This document shows positions 26,374 through 34,618 of a stretch of DNA of 64,000 nucleotides, in pieces. The notes beneath the pieces are model-generated. The model saw only the letters and a list, made by a program, of their open reading frames with translations. It searched no databases and had not been told where the DNA came from. Origin of the DNA: Streptomyces wedmorensis (lineage in GTDB: Bacteria > Actinomycetota > Actinomycetes > Streptomycetales > Streptomycetaceae); assembly GCF_000716445.1 (NCBI RefSeq), contig NZ_JNWK01000024.1, positions 1 to 64,000 on the forward strand, in the 5' to 3' direction. A program made the translations under genes and the position numbers. Each line of letters opens with the position of its first letter. Within the stretch, counting starts at the first letter, position 1.

Positions 26374-26388
26374 GAGTACGACGTATTC
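26374..26388. promoter_or_regulatory. candidate GntR operator 1
   Basis: GAGTACG-A-CGTATTC: arms of 7 bp with one mismatch. It shares the core TACGACGTA/GTCGTAC with operator 2, 15 bp away, so the two are probably bound by the same dimeric regulator in the gntK-gntR gap. Confidence 0.5.
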
Positions 26389-26402
26389 AAGAGGCTGTGA
26401 CA

Positions 26403-26419
26403 TAAAAGTCGTACTTTTA
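26403..26419. promoter_or_regulatory. candidate GntR operator 2
   Basis: TAAAAGTCGTACTTTTA is a perfect 17-bp palindrome (7-bp arms and 3-bp centre CGT), strikingly A/T-rich in this genome. Its centre lies 55 nt upstream of gntR, between the divergent genes. Binding by the adjacent FCD-type GntR protein is inferred. Confidence 0.65.
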
Positions 26420-26426
26420 ATTCCCG

Positions 26427-26440
26427 GGTGTGATCACACC
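26427..26440. promoter_or_regulatory. third palindrome in the gntR promoter
   Basis: GGTGTGATCACACC is a perfect 14-bp palindrome 26 nt before the gntR start. It differs from operators 1 and 2. The TGTGATCACA core resembles abutted CRP-type half-sites but lacks the 6-bp spacer, so its binding protein is unknown. Confidence 0.5.
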
Positions 26441-26465
26441 GACCCGCGCGCATAGGCTGATCACC

Positions 26466-27167
26466 ATGACGACACCGGCCCAGGGGCTGCACTCACACGT
26501 CCTGGCCACCCTGGGCCTCGCGATCACCGCGGGGGAGTACCCGCCGGGCACCGTGCTGCGCACCGACGAGCTCGCCCAGCGCTTCGACGTCTCCCGGACC
26601 GTGGTCCGCGAGGTCGTCCGCGTCCTGGAGTCCATGCACCTCGTCGAGTCGCGCCGCCGCGTCGGCGTGACCGTCCTCCCCACCGCCAGCTGGAACGTGT
26701 ACGACCCCCAGGTCATCCGCTGGCGCCTGGCCGGTGCGGACCGGCCCCGCCAGCTCCGCTCGCTCACCGTGCTCCGCTCGGCCGTCGAACCCGTCGCCGC
26801 CGGCCTGGCCGCCCACAACGCCACCCCCGACCAGTGCCGCGAGCTCACCGAGCAGGCCCTCGGAATGGTCGCCACCTCGCGCGGCCGGCGCCTGGAGGAG
26901 TACCTCGTGCACGACATCGCGTTCCACCGGGTCGTCCTCAACGCCTCCGGCAACGAGATGTTCGCCCGCCTCGGCGACGTCGTCGCCGAGGTCCTCACCG
27001 GCCGCACCCACCACCACGTCATGTTCGAGGACCCCGACCCGGCCGCCGTCACCCTCCACGTCCAGGTCGCCGAGGCCGTGCGGGAGCGGAACGCGGCCCG
27101 CGCCGAGGAGCTGACCCGGCAGATCGCGGTCGGAGCCCTCCAGGAACTGGACGTACTGGCTCCGTAA
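26466..27167 (+). CDS. gntR: FadR/GntR-family (FCD) gluconate repressor
   Basis: A 233-residue GntR regulator with an FCD C-terminal domain. The winged HTH covers residues about 10-75: ITAGEYPPGTVLRTDELAQ, then RFDVSRTVVREVVRVLE. The FCD domain has the metal/ligand residues in HDIAFHRVVLNASGN and HHHVMFEDP. ATG 26466 is preferred because TAGGCT (26453-26458) sits 7 nt upstream, indicating a leaderless mRNA; an upstream start at 26430 would fall within the operator region. Divergent from gntK-gntP, it is almost certainly the gluconate-responsive repressor of that operon and of itself. Confidence 0.9.
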   Translation: MTTPAQGLHSHVLATLGLAITAGEYPPGTVLRTDELAQRFDVSRTVVREVVRVLESMHLVESRRRVGVTVLPTASWNVYDPQVIRWRLAGADRPRQLRSLTVLRSAVEPVAAGLAAHNATPDQCRELTEQALGMVATSRGRRLEEYLVHDIAFHRVVLNASGNEMFARLGDVVAEVLTGRTHHHVMFEDPDPAAVTLHVQVAEAVRERNAARAEELTRQIAVGALQELDVLAP

Positions 27168-27247
27168 AGCTCTGAACTAGCTCAAGAATGGGCGTTCAGT
27201 GACATGCGCCACTGTCATCGGCATCCCCTGCCGTGAGGATGTGCGCT

Positions 27248-27282
27248 GGCCGTGCCGGGGAAACCCCCCACGGGGCACGGCC
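27248..27282 (+). promoter_or_regulatory. leader hairpin upstream of the amino-acid permease
   Basis: GGCCGTGCC (27248-27256) pairs with GGCACGGCC (27274-27282); an inner GGGG/CCCC stem extends it. It ends 40 nt before the permease start and cannot terminate an upstream gene cleanly because it is far from gntR's stop. It might be an attenuator or mRNA stabiliser, or simply gntR's late terminator. Confidence 0.4.
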
Positions 27283-27322
27283 GGGCACCGCACAGCTCCC
27301 CCTCACGAAGGCGAACAACTCC

Positions 27323-28783
27323 ATGACTGACCGCGTCATCGCGGCCGAGCCGCTGTCCGCCACCGCGGCGAACCCGGCCGCCGCCCCCCACGTCGACGCA
27401 GGCGACGCCGGATACCGCAAGGACCTCAAGTCCCGGCACATCAACATGATCGCCATCGGCGGCGCCATCGGCACCGGCCTCTTCCTGGGCGCGGGCGGCC
27501 GGATGTCCCAGGCGGGACCCTCCCTCTTCATCGCCTACGCGGTCTGCGGCGTCTTCGCCTTCTTCGTGGTGCGCGCCCTCGGCGAACTCGTGCTCTACCG
27601 CCCCTCCTCGGGCGCCTTCGTCTCCTACGCCCGTGAGTTCATGGGCGAGAAGGGCGCCTACACGGCCGGCTGGCTCTACTTCCTCAACTGGTCCACCACC
27701 GCCGTCGCCGACATCACCGCGGCCGCCACCTACGCCCACTTCTGGTCGATGTTCAGCGACGTCCCCCAGTGGATCCTGGCCCTGATCGCCCTCGCGGTGG
27801 TCCTCGCCGCCAACCTCATCTCCGTGAAGTACTTCGGCGAGATGGAGTTCTGGTTCGCGATCATCAAGGTCGCCGCCCTGGTCGCCTTCATGCTCGTCGG
27901 CATCTTCCTCATCGTGACCTCGCACGACGTCGGCGGCCACACCCCCGGCCTCGCCAACATCACGGACAACGGCGGCATCTTCCCCAACGGCATGATGCCG
28001 ATGCTGCTCCTCATCCAGGGCGTCGTCTTCGCCTACGCCTCCGTCGAGCTCTGCGGCGTCGCCGCCGGCGAGACCGAGAACCCCGAGAAGATCATGCCGA
28101 AGGCGATCAACTCGATCATGTGGCGCGTGGGCCTCTTCTACGTCGGCTCGGTGGTCCTGCTCGCCCTGCTCCTGCCGTACACGGCCTACTCCGGCGACCA
28201 GAGCCCCTTCGTCACCGTCTTCGACAAGCTGGGCATCCCCGGTGCCGCCGGCGTGATGAACCTCGTCGTCCTCACCGCCGCCCTCTCCAGCCTCAACTCC
28301 GGCCTGTACTCCACCGGCCGCATCCTGCGCTCCATGTCGCTCGCCGGCTCCGCGCCCAAGTTCACCGGCGTCATGAACAAGGGCGGCGTCCCCTACGGCG
28401 GCATCCTGCTCACCGCGGCCTTCGGCGTCCTCGGCGTCGGCCTCAACTACGTCATGCCGGGCGAGGCCTTCGAGCTGGTCCTCAACTTCGCCTCCATCGG
28501 CATCATCGGCACCTGGGCCATGATCATGCTCTGCTCGCTGCTCTTCTGGCGCAGCGCCGAGCAGGGCAAGCTCACCCGCCCCGGCTACAACCTCCCCTGG
28601 GCCCCGTACACCCAGATCGTGACCATCGCCTTCCTCGCCTCCGTCCTCGTCCTGATGTGGATGGACGGCGGCATCAGCCGCACCACCGTGAACTGCCTGC
28701 CGCTCATCGCGGCCGCGCTCACCGGCGGCTGGTTCCTGGTCCGCCGACGGGTCCGCGCGACCGCGGGGACGCACCAGGACTGA
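27323..28783 (+). CDS. amino-acid permease (APC superfamily)
   Basis: A 486-residue APC transporter with 12 predicted membrane segments. The conserved first-helix motif IAIGGAIGTGLFLGAGG (about residues 42-58) and FGEMEFWFAIIKVAALVAF are typical of the proline-specific permease/L-asparagine permease branch. VASVELCGVAAGE-like sequence (YASVELCGVAAGETENP) is the family helix-6 region. It imports an amino acid with protons; asparagine, GABA or D-Ala/D-Ser/Gly are all possible. ATG 27323 has GAAGG upstream. A hairpin in the leader and a strong terminator after the gene indicate an independent unit. Confidence 0.88.
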   Translation: MTDRVIAAEPLSATAANPAAAPHVDAGDAGYRKDLKSRHINMIAIGGAIGTGLFLGAGGRMSQAGPSLFIAYAVCGVFAFFVVRALGELVLYRPSSGAFVSYAREFMGEKGAYTAGWLYFLNWSTTAVADITAAATYAHFWSMFSDVPQWILALIALAVVLAANLISVKYFGEMEFWFAIIKVAALVAFMLVGIFLIVTSHDVGGHTPGLANITDNGGIFPNGMMPMLLLIQGVVFAYASVELCGVAAGETENPEKIMPKAINSIMWRVGLFYVGSVVLLALLLPYTAYSGDQSPFVTVFDKLGIPGAAGVMNLVVLTAALSSLNSGLYSTGRILRSMSLAGSAPKFTGVMNKGGVPYGGILLTAAFGVLGVGLNYVMPGEAFELVLNFASIGIIGTWAMIMLCSLLFWRSAEQGKLTRPGYNLPWAPYTQIVTIAFLASVLVLMWMDGGISRTTVNCLPLIAAALTGGWFLVRRRVRATAGTHQD

Positions 28784-28800
28784 CCCCCTCCACGGGAACG

Positions 28801-28845
28801 GCGGGACCCCCGCGGGCACGGCCTGCGGGGGTCTCGCCTTTTGTC
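28801..28845 (+). terminator. intrinsic terminator after the permease
   Basis: Stem 28801-28813 / 28825-28837 (13 bp with one G-U pair), 11-nt loop, followed by CTTTTGTC. A textbook intrinsic terminator 17 nt after the stop. Confidence 0.85.
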
Positions 28846-28903
28846 AGGAGATAGTGGTACGCAAGAGGCTTACAAGATCCGGTCGGAGAAAAGGAAGTTC
28901 GCG

Positions 28904-29989
28904 ATGCCGCAGCACGTCCAGGGGGTCATCGCCCCCGGCAGGAACGAACCGGTACGGGTCGAGACCATCGTCATCCCCGACCCCGGCCCCGGCGAGGCCG
29001 TCGTGAAGATCCAGGCCTGCGGCGTCTGCCACACCGATCTCCACTACAAGCAGGGCGCCATCAACGACGAGTTCCCCTTCCTGCTCGGCCACGAGGCCGC
29101 CGGAATCGTCGAGTCGGTCGGCGAGGGCGTCACCGACGTCACCCCCGGCGACTTCGTCGTCCTCAACTGGCGCGCCGTGTGCGGCACCTGCCGCGCCTGT
29201 CTGCGCGGCCGCCCCTGGTACTGCTTCGCCACCCACAACGCGAAGCAGCGGATGACCCTCCTCGACGGCACGGAGCTCTCCCCGGCCCTCGGCATCGGCG
29301 CCTTCGCCGAGAAGACCCTCGTCGCCGCCGGCCAGTGCACCAAGGTCGACCCCGCCGTCGCCCCCGAGGTCGCGGGCCTCCTCGGCTGCGGCGTCATGGC
29401 CGGCATCGGCGCCGCCATCAACACCGGGAACGTCGGCCGCGGCGACACCGTCGCCGTCATCGGCTGCGGCGGCGTCGGCGACGCGGCGATCGTCGGCTCC
29501 CGCCTCGCCGGAGCCGCGAAGATCATCGCCGTCGACATCGACGACCGGAAGCTGGAGACCGCGAAGGGGATGGGCGCCACCCACACCGTCAACTCCCGTT
29601 CCGCCGACGCCGTCGAGGCCATCCGCGAACTCACCGGCGGCTTCGGCGCCGACGTCGTCATCGAGGCCGTCGGCCGCCCGGAGACGTACCGGCAGGCCTT
29701 CTACGCCCGCGACCTCGCCGGCACCGTCGTCCTCGTCGGCGTCCCCACCCCCGAGATGAAGCTCGAACTCCCCCTCCTCGACGTCTTCGGCCGCGGCGGC
29801 GCCCTCAAGTCCTCCTGGTACGGCGACTGCCTGCCCTCCCGCGACTTCCCGATGCTCATCGACCTGCACCAGCAGGGCCGCATCGACCTCGCCGCCTTCG
29901 TCACCGAGACCATCGGCCTCGGCGACGTCGAGAAGGCCTTCGCCCGCATGCACGAGGGCGACGTCCTCCGCTCGGTGGTGGTGCTGTGA
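28904..29989 (+). CDS. S-(hydroxymethyl)mycothiol dehydrogenase
   Basis: A 361-residue zinc-dependent medium-chain dehydrogenase. It oxidises S-(hydroxymethyl)mycothiol, the adduct of mycothiol with formaldehyde, with NAD+, detoxifying formaldehyde in actinomycetes. Catalytic zinc ligands Cys39 and His61-region ([17 protein letters not shown]) and the structural zinc lobe [15 protein letters not shown] are present. NAD binding: [12 protein letters not shown]. Assigned to the mycothiol branch (mscR/adhE2-type) by the [27 protein letters not shown] region and the adjacent MBL gene. ATG 28904 has AAGGAAG. The stop overlaps the MBL start by one base, implying coupling. The window also encodes MshC, which makes the cofactor. 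Confidence 0.9.
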   Translation: MPQHVQGVIAPGRNEPVRVETIVIPDPGPGEAVVKIQACGVCHTDLHYKQGAINDEFPFLLGHEAAGIVESVGEGVTDVTPGDFVVLNWRAVCGTCRACLRGRPWYCFATHNAKQRMTLLDGTELSPALGIGAFAEKTLVAAGQCTKVDPAVAPEVAGLLGCGVMAGIGAAINTGNVGRGDTVAVIGCGGVGDAAIVGSRLAGAAKIIAVDIDDRKLETAKGMGATHTVNSRSADAVEAIRELTGGFGADVVIEAVGRPETYRQAFYARDLAGTVVLVGVPTPEMKLELPLLDVFGRGGALKSSWYGDCLPSRDFPMLIDLHQQGRIDLAAFVTETIGLGDVEKAFARMHEGDVLRSVVVL

Positions 29990-30618
29990 TGACCGCCCGC
30001 ATCGACCACCTGGTCACCTCCGGCACCTTCAGCCTCGACGGCGGCACCTGGGACGTCGACAACAACGTCTGGATCGTCGGCGACGACACCGAGGCCATCG
30101 TCATCGACGCCGCCCACGACGCCGACGCCATCCTCGCCGCCCTCGACGGCCGCACCCTCCGCGCGATCGTCTGCACCCACGCCCACGACGACCACATCGA
30201 CGCGGCCCCGGCGCTCGCGGCCGCCACCGGCGCCCGCATCCTGCTCCACCCCGCCGACCAGCCGCTCTGGAAGCAGACCCACCCCGACCACAGCCCCGAC
30301 GGCGACCTCGCCGACGGTCAGGTCCTCACCATCGCCGGCACCGACCTGCGCGTCCTGCACACACCGGGCCACGCCCCCGGCGCGGTCAGCCTGTACGCCC
30401 CCGACCTCGGCACGGTCTTCACCGGCGACACCCTCTTCCAGGGCGGCCCCGGCGCCACCGGCCGCTCCTTCTCCGACTTCCCGACGATCGTCGACTCGAT
30501 CCGCGGGAAGCTGCTGACCCTCCCGCCGGAGACGGTGGTCCGCACCGGACACGGCGACACCACCACGATCGGGGCCGAGGCCCCGCACCTCCAGGAGTGG
30601 ATCAACCGAGGCCACTGA
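29989..30618 (+). CDS. MBL-fold hydrolase coupled to the mycothiol dehydrogenase
   Basis: A 209-residue metallo-beta-lactamase-fold hydrolase with metal motif THAHDDH at residues 63-69, then HTPGHAPG, FTGDTLF and TGHGDTTT, as in glyoxalase-II-like thioesterases. Its ATG shares the A of the dehydrogenase TGA, so translation is coupled. This pairing is widespread in actinomycetes; the natural inference is hydrolysis of S-formylmycothiol, the dehydrogenase product, to formate and mycothiol. That reaction is not proven from sequence. The 3' end overlaps the converging pseudouridine synthase gene by 17 bp. Confidence 0.88.
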   Translation: MTARIDHLVTSGTFSLDGGTWDVDNNVWIVGDDTEAIVIDAAHDADAILAALDGRTLRAIVCTHAHDDHIDAAPALAAATGARILLHPADQPLWKQTHPDHSPDGDLADGQVLTIAGTDLRVLHTPGHAPGAVSLYAPDLGTVFTGDTLFQGGPGATGRSFSDFPTIVDSIRGKLLTLPPETVVRTGHGDTTTIGAEAPHLQEWINRGH

Positions 30619-31528
30619 GAGCCAGCCGGCTCTCGAACCGCATCTCCCCACCCGTGAACGGGTCGGTGAACTCCAGCGTCCGCGCCAGCAGTTGCAGCGG
30701 CCGTCCGAAGTCCTCCGGCCCGTCCTCACGCACCACCGGATACACCGGATCGTGCAGGATCGGCAGCCCGAGCGCGTTCATGTGCACCCGCAGCTGATGG
30801 GTCCGCCCGGTCACCGGCTCCAGCCGGTACCGCCCGAGACCGCCCGCCCGCTCCACCAGCGCTATCCGGCTCTCCGCGTTCGGCTCGCCCGCCACCTCCC
30901 GGGCCGCCATCACCCCGCGCTCCTTCTCGATCCGGCTCCGCACCGTCACCGGCAGCTTCAGCCCCGGCTCGTACGCGGCCACCGCCTCGTACTCCTTGCG
31001 CACCGCCCGGTCCCGGAACAGCGTCTGATACGCCCCCCGGTCCTCCTCCCGCACCACGAACAGCACCAGCCCCGCCGTCAGCCGGTCCAGCCGGTGCGCA
31101 GGCTGCAGCCGCGGCATGCCGAGGTCCCTCCGCAGCCGCGCCAGCGCCGTCTCCGTCACATGCCGCCCCCGCGGCATCGTGGCCAGGAAGTGCGGCTTGT
31201 CCACCACCACGATCCGCTCGTCGCGGTGCACCACCCCGATCGGGAACGGCACCGCGGTCTCCACGGGAAAGTCCCGGTGGAACCAGACGTACCGCCCCGC
31301 GGCGTACGGCTCGTCCCCGCGCACGGGGCCGTCGACCCCCACGAACCGGCCACTCAGCAGCATCGCCTCGACCCGCCCGGCGCCGATCGCGCCCGCGTAC
31401 CGGTCGAGCAGATGCTCCCGGACGGTCCCCCAGACCCCCTCGGGGTCCTCCGGCAGCCGCACCCGCACGGGATCGATCCCGTCCCGCTGGGGGAGAGGGG
31501 AAGAAGGGGCCTTGGTTCTGCGTCGCAC
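30602..31528 (-). CDS. RluA-family pseudouridine synthase
   Basis: A 308-residue RluA/RsuA-superfamily pseudouridine synthase, which isomerises uridine to pseudouridine in rRNA or tRNA. The catalytic motif is PAHRLDRLTAGL with the essential Asp. Further motifs: DKPHFLATMPRG, RKEYEAV, GRTHQLRVHM and LGLPILHDPVYP. The N-terminal region (residues 30-75) looks like a reduced S4-like RNA-binding domain. Start is GTG 31528 with AGGA close upstream. It follows the tRNA-Leu gene on the same strand, separated by a terminator. Target uridine unknown. Confidence 0.9.
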   Translation of the reverse strand: MRRRTKAPSSPLPQRDGIDPVRVRLPEDPEGVWGTVREHLLDRYAGAIGAGRVEAMLLSGRFVGVDGPVRGDEPYAAGRYVWFHRDFPVETAVPFPIGVVHRDERIVVVDKPHFLATMPRGRHVTETALARLRRDLGMPRLQPAHRLDRLTAGLVLFVVREEDRGAYQTLFRDRAVRKEYEAVAAYEPGLKLPVTVRSRIEKERGVMAAREVAGEPNAESRIALVERAGGLGRYRLEPVTGRTHQLRVHMNALGLPILHDPVYPVVREDGPEDFGRPLQLLARTLEFTDPFTGGEMRFESRLALSGLG

Positions 31529-31549
31529 CGGGTCCTACCGCCGTAACGA

Positions 31550-31578
31550 GAAAGACCCCACATGATGTGGGGTCTTTC
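31550..31578 (-). terminator. terminator of tRNA-Leu
   Basis: GAAAGACCCCACAT (31550-31563) pairs exactly with ATGTGGGGTCTTTC (31565-31578), only 1 nt between arms on paper so the true loop opens the centre. On the minus strand it lies 3 nt after the tRNA CCA end and finishes in CTTTC. Confidence 0.8.
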
Positions 31579-31580
31579 GC

Positions 31581-31668
31581 TGGTGTCCGAGGGGGGACTT
31601 GAACCCCCACGCCCGATAAAGGGCACTAGCACCTCAAGCTAGCGCGTCTGCCATTCCGCCACCCGGAC
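31581..31668 (-). tRNA. tRNA-Leu (GAG)
   Basis: Class II tRNA with a long variable arm. Read on the minus strand: acceptor GTCCGGG pairs with CTCGGAC; D-arm GGCGGAATGGCAGACGC; anticodon stem CTAGC/GCTAG around loop TTGAGGT, anticodon GAG; variable arm GTGCCCTTTATCGGGC; T-arm GGGGGTTCAAGTCCCCCC; discriminator A and encoded CCA (31581-31583). GAG reads CUC and CUU, CUC being heavily used here. Confidence 0.96.
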
Positions 31669-31879
31669 TAGGTGTTTCGTCTTCTTGGCCGCTCGGCCCT
31701 TCCGACGAACAGAACAATAGCAAAGATCTGAGGGGGTCGATCACCACCCCCAGGTCAGCCGGTGTCATGTGACGTCCGCATGTCGGCCGACGGGCGCCCT
31801 TGGGGGGTGAGGGGGGCACGCGGGAGGATGGGGGCGACCGGCCGGCAAGTACGTGGGGCACGTAGTGAGAGGAAGCAGC

Positions 31880-33205
31880 GTGAGCGAGTCGAAGACGGGC
31901 CAGGGCGTCAGGGGCGAGGACGAGGTCGTCGACCTCTGCCGCGATCTCATCCGGATCGACACCAGCAACTACGGCGACCACTCGGGCCCGGGTGAGCGGG
32001 CGGCGGCCGAGTACGTCGCCGAGAAGCTCGCGGAGGTCGGGCTCGAGCCGAAGATCATCGAGTCGCACAGGGGGCGGGCCTCCACCGTGGCCCGCATCGA
32101 GGGCGAGGACCCGTCGAAGCCGGCCCTGCTCATCCACGGGCACACCGACGTGGTTCCGGCCAATGCCGAGGACTGGACGCACCACCCCTTCTCCGGCGAG
32201 GTCGCCGACGGGTGCGTGTGGGGCCGCGGGGCCGTCGACATGAAGGACATGGACGCGATGACCCTCGCGGTCGTACGGGACCGGCTGCGCAGCGGCCGCA
32301 AGCCCCCGCGCGACATCGTCCTCGCCTTCCTCGCCGACGAGGAGGCCGGCGGCACGTACGGCGCCCGGTACCTCGTCGACAAGCACCGGGACCTCTTCGA
32401 CGGGGTCACCGAGGCGATCGGCGAGGTCGGCGGCTTCTCGTTCACGGTCAACGAGAACCTGCGGCTCTACCTGGTCGAGACGGCCCAGAAGGGCATGCAC
32501 TGGATGCGGCTGACCGTCGAGGGCACCGCGGGCCACGGCTCGATGACGAACGACGACAACGCCATCACCGAGCTCTGTGAGGCCGTGGGCCGCCTCGGCC
32601 GCCACCAGTGGCCGGTGAGGGTCACCAAGACCGTGCGGTCGTTCCTGGACGAGCTCTCGGACGCGCTGGGCACCCCGCTCGACCCCGAGGACATGGACGG
32701 CACCCTCGCCAAGCTCGGCGGCATCGCCAAGATGGTCGGCGCCACCCTGCGGAACTCCGCCGCCCCGACCATGCTCGGCGCCGGCTACAAGGTGAACGTG
32801 ATCCCCGGCCAGGCCACGGCGCACGTCGACGGCCGCTTCCTGCCCGGGTACGAGCAGGAGTTCCTGGCCGACCTCGACCGGATCCTCGGCCCCCGCGTGA
32901 AGCGCGAGGACGTGCACGGCGACAAGGCCCTGGAGACCAGCTTCGACGGCGCCCTGGTCGACGCCATGCAGCTGGCGCTGCGAGCCGAGGACCCGATCGC
33001 CCGCGCCGTGCCGTACATGCTCTCCGGCGGCACCGACGCCAAGTCCTTCGACGACCTCGGCATCCGCTGCTTCGGCTTCGCCCCGCTCCAGCTGCCGCCG
33101 GAGCTCGACTTCGCCGGCATGTTCCACGGCGTCGACGAGCGGGTGCCGGTCGACGGCCTGAAGTTCGGCGTCCGCGTCCTGGACCGCTTCATCGACGCCT
33201 GCTGA
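31880..33205 (+). CDS. M20-family metallopeptidase/deacylase
   Basis: A 441-residue M20/ArgE/DapE-type zinc hydrolase. Metal ligands: HGHTDVVP (His), WGRGAVDMKD (bridging Asp), FLADEEAGG (catalytic Glu plus ligand Glu) and the C-terminal His in MFHGVDERVP. The dimerisation domain is inserted from about residue 215 (GHGSMTNDDNA). It hydrolyses peptide or N-acyl amide bonds; dipeptidase, acylase or succinyl-diaminopimelate activity cannot be separated by sequence. The GTG at 31880 has GAGGAAG five nt upstream and is preferred over 31853. It is cytoplasmic, monocistronic, and divergent from tRNA-Leu. Confidence 0.92.
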   Translation: MSESKTGQGVRGEDEVVDLCRDLIRIDTSNYGDHSGPGERAAAEYVAEKLAEVGLEPKIIESHRGRASTVARIEGEDPSKPALLIHGHTDVVPANAEDWTHHPFSGEVADGCVWGRGAVDMKDMDAMTLAVVRDRLRSGRKPPRDIVLAFLADEEAGGTYGARYLVDKHRDLFDGVTEAIGEVGGFSFTVNENLRLYLVETAQKGMHWMRLTVEGTAGHGSMTNDDNAITELCEAVGRLGRHQWPVRVTKTVRSFLDELSDALGTPLDPEDMDGTLAKLGGIAKMVGATLRNSAAPTMLGAGYKVNVIPGQATAHVDGRFLPGYEQEFLADLDRILGPRVKREDVHGDKALETSFDGALVDAMQLALRAEDPIARAVPYMLSGGTDAKSFDDLGIRCFGFAPLQLPPELDFAGMFHGVDERVPVDGLKFGVRVLDRFIDAC

Positions 33206-33274
33206 CGACCTGCCGATGGAGCCCCCCGAATTCGTCCGTGCGTTTGCATGTGACCGGAAAGAGTGAATGAACAC

Positions 33275-33291
33275 GGGGGCTCGTAGCCCCC
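33275..33291. promoter_or_regulatory. stem-loop upstream of chpH
   Basis: GGGGGCTCGTAGCCCCC: 7-bp arms and 3-nt loop, 66 nt before chpH and 70 nt after the peptidase stop. It may terminate the peptidase mRNA; an operator function is possible but unsupported. Confidence 0.5.
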
Positions 33292-33356
33292 ACCATTCCC
33301 CCTCGTTACAGGTGTGCGGTCCGCGGCTGGGGCCGCATTTCCAACTAGGAGGAATA

Positions 33357-33590
33357 ATGATCAAGAAGGTCGTCGCTGCTGCGGCTGCCACGGGCGGTCT
33401 CGTTCTCGCGGGTGCGGGCATGGCCGTTGCCGACGCGGGTGCCCAGGGTGCCGCCATCGGTTCCCCCGGTGTCCTCTCGGGCAACGTCGTCCAGGTGCCG
33501 GTTCACGTCCCCGTGAACGTGTGCGGCAACACGGTCTCCGTGATCGGGCTGCTGAACCCCGCCTTCGGCAACACCTGCGTCAACGCCTGA
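33357..33590 (+). CDS. chpH: short chaplin ChpH
   Basis: A 77-residue short chaplin. It has a Sec signal (MIKKVVAAAAATGGLVLAGAGMAVA, cut near residue 25-26) followed by one chaplin domain: [20 protein letters not shown], then CGN, then VIGLLNPAFGN and a second Cys. The two Cys form the conserved disulfide. Secreted short chaplins polymerise into amyloid-like rodlets that lower surface tension and coat aerial hyphae. A perfect AGGAGG precedes the ATG. Its position immediately before chpC matches S. coelicolor chpH/chpC. A 15-bp stem terminator separates the two genes, so they can be expressed independently. Confidence 0.95.
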   Translation: MIKKVVAAAAATGGLVLAGAGMAVADAGAQGAAIGSPGVLSGNVVQVPVHVPVNVCGNTVSVIGLLNPAFGNTCVNA

Positions 33591-33624
33591 CGTTGAGCCT
33601 CGCCCCGTGAGGGTGTGAGCCGGT

Positions 33625-33661
33625 CCGGCCCCGGAGTGCGTGCCATGCACTCCGGGGCCGG
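33625..33661 (+). terminator. terminator between chpH and chpC
   Basis: Perfect 15-bp stem, 33625-33639 with 33647-33661, 7-nt loop GTGCCAT, 35 nt after the chpH stop. Strong hairpin; it may attenuate rather than abolish read-through into chpC. Confidence 0.8.
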
Positions 33662-33728
33662 TGGCCATTTCCGCCCCGGGTTTCCCGCCCGGTGGCACTC
33701 TTTCGAAGTCGAGCAGCAGGGAACAGCT

Positions 33729-34547
33729 ATGCGACAGGTCACGCGCAAGGGTCTTATCACCGTGGCGGCCGCCGGAGGCGTTTTCGCCGCCGTCGGAGGC
33801 GGTTATGCGCACGCCGATTCCGGAGCGAACGGTACGGCCACGAATTCACCGGGCGTCGCGTCCGGAAATTCCGTACAGGTCCCGGTGCACGTACCGGTGA
33901 ACGCCTGCGGAAACACCGTCAACGTCGTCGGATTGATGAATCCGGCGATGGGCAACAACTGTGCCAACGGGTCCGGCTACGGAAGCGGCTCCTCCGCGAG
34001 CGGGCACACCAGTGACTCTCCCGGCGTGGGTTCCGGCAACACCGTCCAGGTGCCGGTCGACGTCCCCGTCAACGTCTGCGGCAACAGCTTCACCGGCGTC
34101 GGCCTCGGCAACGCCGTCGCGGACAACGACTGCGGGAACGGCGGCGGCGACACGGGCTACGGGGAGGAGGAGCCGGGCAACCCCGGGAACCCTGGCAACC
34201 CCGGGAACCCTGGCAACCCGGGCAATCCCGGGAACCCCGGCAATCCCGGGAACCCCGGGAACCCGGGCAACCCTGGGAACCCGGGCAACCCTGGGAACCC
34301 GGGCAACCCCGGCACTCCTGGTAACCCCGGCACCCCCGGCACCCCCGGTACGCCCGGTACGCCGGGTACGCCCCCCGGCACCGAAGGTGGGCCGAACACG
34401 CCCGGTCCCAACGGGGTCACGCCGCCCCGCGCCACCGAGGAGCTCGCCGAGACCGGAGCCGGTCCGCTCGGGGTGATCGTCCCGGCCGGTGCGGGGCTGC
34501 TGCTCGCGGGTTCGCTGATCTACCGCCGGACCCGCGGCGCCGCCTGA
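33729..34547 (+). CDS. chpC: long chaplin ChpC, sortase-anchored, with GNP repeat stalk
   Basis: A 272-residue wall-anchored chaplin. Residues 1-29 are a signal peptide. Chaplin domain 1 spans about 33-77 ([19 protein letters not shown], Cys pair) and domain 2 about 93-137 ([19 protein letters not shown], Cys pair). Residues about 148-217 are a run of Gly-Asn-Pro then Gly-Thr-Pro triplets. Then LAETG (239-243), a hydrophobic segment and RRTRGAA: a class E sorting signal, LAXTG, cut by SrtE sortases to attach the protein to peptidoglycan. It anchors the hydrophobic layer to the wall. The collagen-like stalk replaces the usual shorter spacer and is variable. ATG at 33729; ribosome site weak. 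Confidence 0.93.
   Translation: MRQVTRKGLITVAAAGGVFAAVGGGYAHADSGANGTATNSPGVASGNSVQVPVHVPVNACGNTVNVVGLMNPAMGNNCANGSGYGSGSSASGHTSDSPGVGSGNTVQVPVDVPVNVCGNSFTGVGLGNAVADNDCGNGGGDTGYGEEEPGNPGNPGNPGNPGNPGNPGNPGNPGNPGNPGNPGNPGNPGNPGNPGTPGNPGTPGTPGTPGTPGTPPGTEGGPNTPGPNGVTPPRATEELAETGAGPLGVIVPAGAGLLLAGSLIYRRTRGAA
34173..34375 (+). repeat. in-frame GNP/GTP triplet repeat in chpC
   Basis: About twenty 9-bp units encoding Gly-Asn-Pro (to about 34315), then Gly-Thr-Pro, with alternating synonymous codons (GGCAACCCC / GGGAACCCT) that create an 18-bp higher-order period. Such arrays gain and lose units by slippage. Confidence 0.9.
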
Positions 34548-34580
34548 GCCGCCGCTCCCCGTATGAAACGCATCACGCAC

Positions 34581-34607
34581 AGGGGCCCCGCGCATCGCGG
34601 GGCCCCT
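34581..34607. terminator. bidirectional terminator after chpC
   Basis: AGGGGCCCCGCG (34581-34592), loop CAT, CGCGGGGCCCCT (34596-34607): 12-bp perfect stem between convergent chpC and the DUF5703 gene. Confidence 0.85.
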
Positions 34608-34618
34608 TCTCTCGTCGC

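Noticed and set aside
26427..26440. Classical CRP site
   Set aside because: TGTGA and TCACA half-sites overlap rather than being separated by 6 bp, so it is listed only as an unassigned palindrome.
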